Positions 58,232-64,000 of a stretch of DNA of 64,000 bases are shown here, one piece after another; position 1 is the first letter of the stretch; every line of letters starts with the position of its first letter. This stretch comes from an uncultured Prevotellaceae bacterium (GTDB lineage: Bacteria > Bacteroidota > Bacteroidia > Bacteroidales > Bacteroidaceae): positions 32,349 to 96,348 of the forward strand of contig CAMHNI010000009.1 in the NCBI GenBank assembly GCA_946186505.1. Direction: 5' to 3'. Below the pieces are notes generated by a model. The model was not told where the DNA came from, searched no databases, and saw only the letters and a program-made list of their open reading frames with translations. The position numbers and the translations under genes were made by a program.

Positions 58232-60265
58232 ATGAAAAAGTATTTGATGACGGGAATTGCAGCATTGACACTGTGTGCTGGATTCACAAATTGTTCAAAC
58301 AATGACTTCGAGCCGATGACACAGGCTCAGATTGACAAATCAAAGTACGACCAGGCTTTCCTTGCCTACGTTGGCAGCATTTCCCCCAATCAGGTCTGGG
58401 GCTTTGGTGATGTAGCAAACGCACGGACAACACGTTCAGATGCCGTTGTAACAGGTGACCCCTTCACTTTCGAGAACACTGACAGCTATTACAAGACGGC
58501 TGTGCCCGAAACAGCCAAGACGTATGACGAGGCTATGGAGTATTGCACGGAAGTCTATGAATGGGGGTCAAACGTCAATTACAACAAGATGAACGACATC
58601 ACGGAGTTTGAACTGCCTAACGGCACCTACTCACTGCACTGCTGGTATGGCACCCGCGACATCTATGTGAGTGGCGAAAACGTGACACTGAACGTTTTGG
58701 GTGACCAGACAAGCCTCAACCAGGCACGTATCTACCTGCTTCCTCAGACCACACTGAATCTGAACATGGATTTCTATATCAACAACTTGGAAATCTATGT
58801 TGCAGAAAACGCTACTCTGAACTATAATGCCGAGTCGCTGTACAAACAGACAGGAGGTGGAAAGATATACAGTCGGGGTACGGTAAATCTGCAAAAGGAT
58901 AATTTTGAACTAAATCAAAATGCAATCTTCTATAACGAAGGCGACATCATCGGTACCAGCATCACTAGCAAACCTGGCGATGGCAACAAATCATTCCTGT
59001 ACAACTTTGGCAACTTAGACCTTTCCGGTGACATGATTATGAATTCCTGCACCAACTTCTACAATGAAGGAACTGCCGATGTAGATGGCAAGACTGCTGT
59101 TACCCAGCAGGGCATCTATTGGATTAACAAGGGGCATTATGTCACCAACACAATGACATTCAGCGCCAAAAACACCCAATTCTATAATTTCTGCCAACTC
59201 ATCGTCGAGAATCACTGCGACTTCCTGGATGGTAATTTTAACCTGATGGACAACAGCTATGCTGAGTTCAATACCGCCATATTCAACAACTTCTCTGTCA
59301 ACATGGGCGACAACGCCGGTTTCAACGTGAAGGGTAGCAGCAAGTGGGGACGCCAGGGCGCCGGCATCAGCCAGGGATTCTTTGCCACGAACGACAATGC
59401 CAAGGCTTACGTACGCCTGGCAGGCCAGACGATGGTTCCTGCTCATAACGGTTCTGCTTTCCAGCTCCAGGGTGCCAACCTGACACTGGCTTACAACAAC
59501 ATCACGTTCTACGACAGTTTCGACCAAAATCAGATTGGCCTCAATGAGACCACAATGAACAACAAGACGGCATACGCCAGCATCAGCTACTCCACACCGA
59601 TAACCAAAGAAGAACTTGAGAGTAATAACGATGGCAGGACAACATGGAGCCTCAATAACGTGACCAAGCTCATCACGGGCTCTGATTTTGCCTCAACCGG
59701 TTTCTCCCTCACGGAAGGCCAGTGCGCTGCTACATGGAGAGGTACGCCTGCAGTCGTCTATAACCTCCGCATTATCGCTGAGGACTTGAGTGCCTCCAGT
59801 GCTACCGACTTCGACTTCAACGATATTGTGCTCGATGTGAAGTTCGATGCAGCCAACGCCACCATCTGCCTGCGGGCTGCCGGTGGAACGTTGCCCCTGC
59901 GCATTGACGGCAAGGATGCCTGGGAAGTTCACAAACTGTTCGACGTCGATACTGACTATATGGTCAACACCAATGCATTAGCCAAAGGGCTGAAGGGTAA
60001 CCGCCGTGATATTGAACCCGTTGTATTCAAGCTTGGCCGTGGCATCAACAGTGCTGCCGAGGCGAAATCCATCAAACTCGAGGTCTTCAAGAATGATGTC
60101 TGGCAGGAACTGACGGCTCCCAAGGGCGAGCCTGCCTCAAAGCTGGCCGTGGGAGTTGGCTATGGATGGCTTGACGAGCGTACTAGCATCAAGGCCTCCT
60201 ATCCGCTGTTCGTTTCATGGGCTGACGGTACTGGCTTCACTTCGCAATGGTGGGTCAACGAATGA
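58232..60265 (+). CDS. LruC-domain lipoprotein with beta-solenoid, copy C
   Basis: 677 residues. Lipobox AGFTNCSNND, then YDQAFLAYVGSISPNQVWGFG. The central solenoid of about 370 residues is rich in Asn, Tyr and Thr, with less similarity to copies A and B. The LruC core is RIIAEDLSASSATDFDFNDI near residue 510, and the end EPASKLAVGVGYGWLDERT to WWVNE matches copy B. It is a separate unit, controlled by a promoter between two LacI-like operators, so its expression probably follows sugar supply. Confidence 0.85.
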   Translation: MKKYLMTGIAALTLCAGFTNCSNNDFEPMTQAQIDKSKYDQAFLAYVGSISPNQVWGFGDVANARTTRSDAVVTGDPFTFENTDSYYKTAVPETAKTYDEAMEYCTEVYEWGSNVNYNKMNDITEFELPNGTYSLHCWYGTRDIYVSGENVTLNVLGDQTSLNQARIYLLPQTTLNLNMDFYINNLEIYVAENATLNYNAESLYKQTGGGKIYSRGTVNLQKDNFELNQNAIFYNEGDIIGTSITSKPGDGNKSFLYNFGNLDLSGDMIMNSCTNFYNEGTADVDGKTAVTQQGIYWINKGHYVTNTMTFSAKNTQFYNFCQLIVENHCDFLDGNFNLMDNSYAEFNTAIFNNFSVNMGDNAGFNVKGSSKWGRQGAGISQGFFATNDNAKAYVRLAGQTMVPAHNGSAFQLQGANLTLAYNNITFYDSFDQNQIGLNETTMNNKTAYASISYSTPITKEELESNNDGRTTWSLNNVTKLITGSDFASTGFSLTEGQCAATWRGTPAVVYNLRIIAEDLSASSATDFDFNDIVLDVKFDAANATICLRAAGGTLPLRIDGKDAWEVHKLFDVDTDYMVNTNALAKGLKGNRRDIEPVVFKLGRGINSAAEAKSIKLEVFKNDVWQELTAPKGEPASKLAVGVGYGWLDERTSIKASYPLFVSWADGTGFTSQWWVNE

Positions 60266-60304
60266 CAAAATCATCAAATACTTACATACTAATTCATTGA
60301 AAAG

Positions 60305-60336
60305 GGTGGCTGCGTGATGCAGCTGCTCTTTTTTTG
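60305..60336 (+). terminator. Terminator after the LruC copy C gene
   Basis: Stem GGGTGGCTGC with GCAGCTGCTC around GTGAT, followed by a run of T. Confidence 0.8.
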
Positions 60337-60347
60337 TTGCTAATATT

Positions 60348-60378
60348 TTGCCAATCAGAAAAAAAAGCAGTACCTTTG
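60348..60378 (+). promoter_or_regulatory. Promoter of the SpmA/B-like gene
   Basis: TTTG (60348-60351), 19 bases, TACCTTTG (60371-60378), and the ATG begins at 60387, only 8 bases on. Near-leaderless, as for ribF. Confidence 0.7.
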
Positions 60379-60386
60379 CCCCTTGT

Positions 60387-61676
60387 ATGGTACTGAATTA
60401 TATTTGGATAGCCTTTTTCGTCATTGCGTTTGTCATCGCATTGGTGAAGTTAGTGTTTTTCGGCGACTTCGATGTGTTCCCGGCAATGATGGACTCCACG
60501 TTCTCGTCATCGAAGACGGCGTTTGAGATTTCGCTCGGCCTGACGGGTGTACTGGCCCTCTGGCTTGGCATTATGAAGATTGGCGAGCGGGGCGGTGTGG
60601 TCAATGTGCTGGCTCGCGTGCTCTCGCCCATATTCGTGAAACTGTTTCCAGAGATTCCCAAGGGACATCCCGTCACGGGCAGCATCTTTATGAATGTCGC
60701 GGCCAACATGCTGGGCCTCGACAATGCGGCTACACCCCTCGGCCTGAAAGCGATGGAGCAGATGGAGGAAGTGAAAAGTGAAAAGTTAAAGGAGAAAAGA
60801 GAAACGGGCGAGATCAGCGAGCATGAATACCAGAAGCTAAAGGTGACGGCCTCGAACGCGATGATAATGTTCCTCGTGCTGAACACCTCGGGGCTGACGC
60901 TCATTCCCGTCAGCATTCTCGTCTATCGTGCCCAGATGGGTGCTGCCCAGCCTACCGACGTCTTTATTCCCATCCTGCTGGCTACGTTCTTCTCGACCAT
61001 TGCTGGCATCATCGTCACTTCGCTCTACCAGCGCATCAATCTCTTCAGTCGCACCCTGCTGCTCACCTTGGGCGGTGCCTGCGCCTTGGTGGCTGGCATC
61101 ATTTGGGGTTTCTCCCAGTTGCCGCCCGACACGATGAACCGCGTGAGCACCACAGTGGCCAATATCCTGCTGATGACCATCATCATCGGATTCATCCTGG
61201 CCGGTATGCGGAAGAAGGTGAACGTCTATGACGCCTTCATCGAGGGTGCCAAGGACGGCTTTACTACTGCTGTGCGCATCATTCCCTATCTGATAGCCAT
61301 CCTCGTGGGCATCGGCGTGTTCCGTGCCTCTGGAGCTATGGACTATTTGGTGGATGGCATAAAGTGGTCAGTGGAAGCAGTTGGATTTGACAGCGACTTC
61401 GTCGCCGCCTTGCCTACAGCGCTGATGAAGCCCCTCTCGGGCAGCGGCGCCCGCGGTATGATGGTCGATGCGATGACCGCCTATGGTGCCGACTCATTCG
61501 TGGGACGTCTGTCGTGCGTCTTCCAGGGCTCTACCGACACCACATTCTACATTCTCGCCGTCTATTTCGGTTCCGTCGGCATCCGTTATACACGCCACGC
61601 CGTGGCCTGTGGCCTTTTGGCTGATCTGGCCGGCATCATCTCGGCCATCGCCATCTGTTATATGTTCTTCGGATAA
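60387..61676 (+). CDS. Fused spore-maturation-type (SpmA/B, nucleoside-recognition) membrane protein
   Basis: 429 residues from MVLNYIWIAFFVIAFVIALV. It contains two nucleoside-recognition (Gate) domains, as in SpmA and SpmB fused end to end: SIFMNVAANMLGLDNAATPLGLKAM near residue 105 and LPTALMKPLSGSGARGMMVD near 340. About nine helices. The role in non-spore-formers is unknown; a transport function is assumed. Residues of about 128-143 (VKSEKLKEKRETGE) lie in a cytosolic loop and are written by five heptamer repeats of the type seen between genes elsewhere, which suggests a repeat insertion into the gene. Confidence 0.86.
   Translation: MVLNYIWIAFFVIAFVIALVKLVFFGDFDVFPAMMDSTFSSSKTAFEISLGLTGVLALWLGIMKIGERGGVVNVLARVLSPIFVKLFPEIPKGHPVTGSIFMNVAANMLGLDNAATPLGLKAMEQMEEVKSEKLKEKRETGEISEHEYQKLKVTASNAMIMFLVLNTSGLTLIPVSILVYRAQMGAAQPTDVFIPILLATFFSTIAGIIVTSLYQRINLFSRTLLLTLGGACALVAGIIWGFSQLPPDTMNRVSTTVANILLMTIIIGFILAGMRKKVNVYDAFIEGAKDGFTTAVRIIPYLIAILVGIGVFRASGAMDYLVDGIKWSVEAVGFDSDFVAALPTALMKPLSGSGARGMMVDAMTAYGADSFVGRLSCVFQGSTDTTFYILAVYFGSVGIRYTRHAVACGLLADLAGIISAIAICYMFFG
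60770..60804 (+). repeat. Heptamer tract inside the SpmA/B-like gene
   Basis: AGTGAAA, AGTGAAA, AGTTAAA, GGAGAAA and AGAGAAA follow at 7-nt spacing. This is the reverse complement of the TTTCACT unit at 30174-30218 and 39566-39607. It adds about 12 codons without breaking the frame. Confidence 0.65.
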
Positions 61677-61708
61677 CCCGCCCCATTAGCCCCATAATTC
61701 AAAAAATC

Positions 61709-63157
61709 ATGGCAAACCTCAAATCCCTCGCAAAGGACACGGCCATCTACGGCCTTTCGAGCATCGTCGGCAGGTTCCTTAACTACCTGCTCGTACCGCT
61801 CTACACACACTATATGCCCAAGGACTCCGGCGACTACGGCATCAGCACCAATATCTATGCCTACACGGCGCTCATCCTTGTACTGCTGACTTTCGGTATG
61901 GAGACCACGCTGTTCCGCTTTGCCAACGACGAGAAGGCGAAGCCCGATACCGTCTTCTCTACGGTCATGGCTGTCGTGGGCTCGCTCACGGCAGTGTTCC
62001 TGCTGTTGGTCTTTGGCTTTATCACGCCCATCAGCACGGCCCTTGGCTATGCCGAGCACCCCGACTACCTGACGATGATGGCCGTCGTCGTGGCCCTCGA
62101 TGCCCTGCAGGCCATCCCCTTCAGCTTCCTGCGCTTCCAAAAGCGGCCTATCCGCTTTGCCTCGCTGAAGCTGCTCTTTATCTTCTTGAATATCGGGCTG
62201 AACCTCATCTACTTCATGTGGTTGGGCAAGACATCGGTATTCTACGTATTCTTCATCAACCTGCTCTGCACGGGCTTCATCACGCTGTTCTTCATTCCCG
62301 ACCTTTTCAAGATCCACTGGCACTTCGACGGACAGCTGCTTAGGAAGATGCTCAGTTACTCGTGGCCCATCCTCATCCTCGGCATTGCCGGCATTCTGAA
62401 CCAGGTGGCCGACAAGATACTGTTCCCGTTGGTCTATCCCGACGAGGCCGAGGCAAACGTACAGCTTGGCATCTACGGCTCTTGTGTGAAGATAGCAATG
62501 ATTATGGCGATGATTACCCAAGCCTTCCGCTATGCCTATGAACCCATCGTCTTTGCCAAGTCGAAGGATGGCGACAAGGCCGAATACTATGCCGCCGCCA
62601 TGAAGTACTTCCTCATCTTCACGCTGCTGGCCTTCCTCTGTGTCGTCGGCTGGATGCCTGTGCTGCAATACATCATCGGCGAAGACTACCGCGAGGGCCT
62701 TGGTGTGGTTCCTATCGTCATGGCCGCCGAAATCATGATGGGCATCTACTTCAACCTGTCGTTCTGGTATAAGCTCATCGACAAGACCATCTACGGCGCC
62801 TGGTTCTCGTTGGCAGGCTGTGTGGTGCTCTTTGCCGTCAATATCCTGTTTATCCCGAAGTATGGCTATTGGGCCTGTGCCTGGGGCGGCGTTGCCGGCT
62901 ATGGTACAGCTATGCTGCTGAGCTATTTCGTTGGCCAGCGCAAGAACCCTATCCCCTATCCCATGAAGGAAATAAGTTATTACGTGTTATTGGCAGGTTG
63001 CCTTTTCTGTCTGATGCTGGTAACCGGCAAGTGGCCTATGGTAGGTTCACTGACCTTTAACACTGTACTTATCGTCCTCTTTGTTGCATACATCATCAAG
63101 AGCGACCTTCCGCTGAGCAGTCTCCCCGTCATTGGCAAGAAATTCAGAAAGAAATAA
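61709..63157 (+). CDS. Polysaccharide flippase (Wzx-like)
   Basis: A 482-residue membrane protein with 14 predicted helices of the MOP/polysaccharide synthase group. The start AKDTAIYGLSSIVGRFLNYL and the GDYGISTNIYAYTALI block near residue 40 fit lipopolysaccharide flippases of Bacteroidetes. It would move an undecaprenyl-linked glycan unit outward across the inner membrane. It follows the SpmA/B-like gene after 32 bases, with no polysaccharide genes directly next to it in this window. Confidence 0.88.
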   Translation: MANLKSLAKDTAIYGLSSIVGRFLNYLLVPLYTHYMPKDSGDYGISTNIYAYTALILVLLTFGMETTLFRFANDEKAKPDTVFSTVMAVVGSLTAVFLLLVFGFITPISTALGYAEHPDYLTMMAVVVALDALQAIPFSFLRFQKRPIRFASLKLLFIFLNIGLNLIYFMWLGKTSVFYVFFINLLCTGFITLFFIPDLFKIHWHFDGQLLRKMLSYSWPILILGIAGILNQVADKILFPLVYPDEAEANVQLGIYGSCVKIAMIMAMITQAFRYAYEPIVFAKSKDGDKAEYYAAAMKYFLIFTLLAFLCVVGWMPVLQYIIGEDYREGLGVVPIVMAAEIMMGIYFNLSFWYKLIDKTIYGAWFSLAGCVVLFAVNILFIPKYGYWACAWGGVAGYGTAMLLSYFVGQRKNPIPYPMKEISYYVLLAGCLFCLMLVTGKWPMVGSLTFNTVLIVLFVAYIIKSDLPLSSLPVIGKKFRKK

Positions 63158-63178
63158 TAGAGTTCCCACCGAACGTCC

Positions 63179-63253
63179 ATGTTGTCAAGTCTTTTAAGCA
63201 TCGTCCTTGTCATCAACGAGCTAATGGCGTCGAACGCGGACGTAAGATTATGA
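63179..63253 (+). pseudogene. Possible remnant of a CotH/lamin-tail surface protein
   Basis: An ATG-to-stop frame of 24 codons reads MLSSLLSIVLVINELMASNA and ends shortly after. VINELMASN is typical of the start of lamin-tail or CotH-type surface proteins of Prevotella, just after the signal peptide. It lies in the short gap between the flippase and S46 genes with no continuation, so it may be a leftover. The match is short. Confidence 0.3.
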
Positions 63254-63277
63254 TTAAGTAAGAAAACAGAAATATTT

Positions 63278-64000
63278 ATGATGAAAAAGCTATTATTATC
63301 CCTATTGGTCCAACTGGCCATCACCACCGCCCATGCCGACGAAGGCATGTGGACACTCTACAACCTGCCGCAGGCTGTGTATGAGACTATGAAGTTGGAA
63401 GGCTACCAGCTGCCCTACGACAAACTGTACCAAGCCGACGATGCCATCATGAAGGCCGTCGTCAACTTCTCGGGCTACTGCTCGGGCGTGGTCGTCTCTC
63501 CCGACGGACTCGTCTTTACCAACCACCACTGCGGCTTCGAGTCCATCCGCTCGCACTCCACCGTCGAGCACGACTACATGCTCAACGGCTTCATCGCCAA
63601 GTCGTTCGACGAGGAGCTGCCCAACGAGAACATGTTCGTCTCGTTCATGGTCGAACAGAAAGACATCACCGAACAGATTCTCACACCCCGCTATGCCCAC
63701 ATGAGTGACGCTGAACGTACCGTATTTCTCGACTCTATCGAAAACGCCCTCTCCAAGCAGGCCAAGGCCCAGGACTCTACCCTGCGCTTAGAGATTAAGC
63801 CCTTCTATGAGGGCAACCGCTACTTCGCCACGACCTACCGTGATTTCACCGATCTGCGTCTGGTGTTTGCCATTCCCAAGTCGATGGGAAAGTTCGGCGG
63901 CGAGACCGACAACTGGATGTGGCCGCGCCAGACGTGCGACTTCAGCGTCTTCCGTATCTATGCCGACCCGAAGACCAACGGTCCGGCAGCCTACTCCAAG
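63278..64000 (+). CDS. S46 dipeptidyl-peptidase (DPP7/DPP11 type), cut by the window end
   Basis: 241 residues are seen before the window ends. Signal peptide MMKKLLLSLLVQLAITTAHA, then DEGMWTLYNLPQ, typical of the family. The chymotrypsin-like fold shows SGVVVSPDGLVFTNHHCGFE with the catalytic His at about residue 84, and GKFGGETDNWMWPRQTCDFS with the catalytic Asp. The Ser lies beyond the window. These periplasmic enzymes remove dipeptides from oligopeptides for growth on protein. Specificity (Asp/Glu or hydrophobic P1) is set by a C-terminal residue not visible. Confidence 0.92.
   Translation, partial: MMKKLLLSLLVQLAITTAHADEGMWTLYNLPQAVYETMKLEGYQLPYDKLYQADDAIMKAVVNFSGYCSGVVVSPDGLVFTNHHCGFESIRSHSTVEHDYMLNGFIAKSFDEELPNENMFVSFMVEQKDITEQILTPRYAHMSDAERTVFLDSIENALSKQAKAQDSTLRLEIKPFYEGNRYFATTYRDFTDLRLVFAIPKSMGKFGGETDNWMWPRQTCDFSVFRIYADPKTNGPAAYSK

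Overview
This window looks like the chromosome of a gut- or rumen-type Bacteroidales bacterium, most likely of the Prevotellaceae. Three things point there: repeated TAnnTTTG promoter boxes with a TTTG element 19-20 bases upstream; SusC/TonB-type receptors, a periplasmic-propeller regulator and a type IX secretion sorting tail; and the protein families present (LruC-domain lipoproteins, DUF2851, DUF3127, fused 2-oxoacid:ferredoxin oxidoreductase alpha subunit, S46 dipeptidyl-peptidase).

Positions 1-7650 carry a plasmid or conjugative-element backbone. It has a parA operon that runs off the left edge (parA, DUF3408 protein, HTH protein, DUF3127 protein, start of a small membrane protein), a relaxase and its accessory protein, a likely oriT, an iteron origin with six 21-bp iterons, and a Rep_3 initiator. 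Two strictly 8-nt-periodic AT-rich arrays flank the relaxase accessory gene, and the parA leader can fold into abutting helices. A tRNA with a CAU anticodon (8070-8143) has its 3' end facing this element, so the chromosome probably resumes there. No integrase is visible.

Positions 8200-40960 are a compact chromosomal stretch: ribF, a CPBP protease and a DEAD-box helicase; a thiamine module (TPP riboswitch, TonB receptor, PnuT); a TonB receptor beside a membrane-anchored regulator with propeller, Y_Y_Y and AraC parts but no kinase; the L13-S9-S2-EF-Ts operon; a nucleotidyltransferase/PLP-enzyme fusion with an opine-dehydrogenase-like partner; skp-murI; a VWA lipoprotein; korAB; and a DNA-uptake-flavoured run (helix-hairpin-helix/beta-barrel protein, ComEC core, DprA, DUF2851) with mntP, a PAP2 phosphatase and a thioesterase mixed in.

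Positions 41000-64000 are a surface and glycan region: a GH43 arabinanase-like enzyme with a type IX tail; an ISL3-like insertion sequence with perfect 28-bp ends and an apparent -1 frameshift; an OmpA-family protein whose start lies 5 bp from that element; a nucleotide-sugar dehydrogenase; a chimeric ORF made of two unrelated gene pieces; four LruC-domain proteins with an InlB-repeat protein; a GPH sugar transporter; LacI-type operators; a fused SpmA/B-like membrane protein; a flippase; and the start of an S46 peptidase. The LruC cluster and the nucleotidyltransferase/PLP pair are the best candidates for undescribed biology. The 8-nt arrays are the oddest raw-sequence signal.
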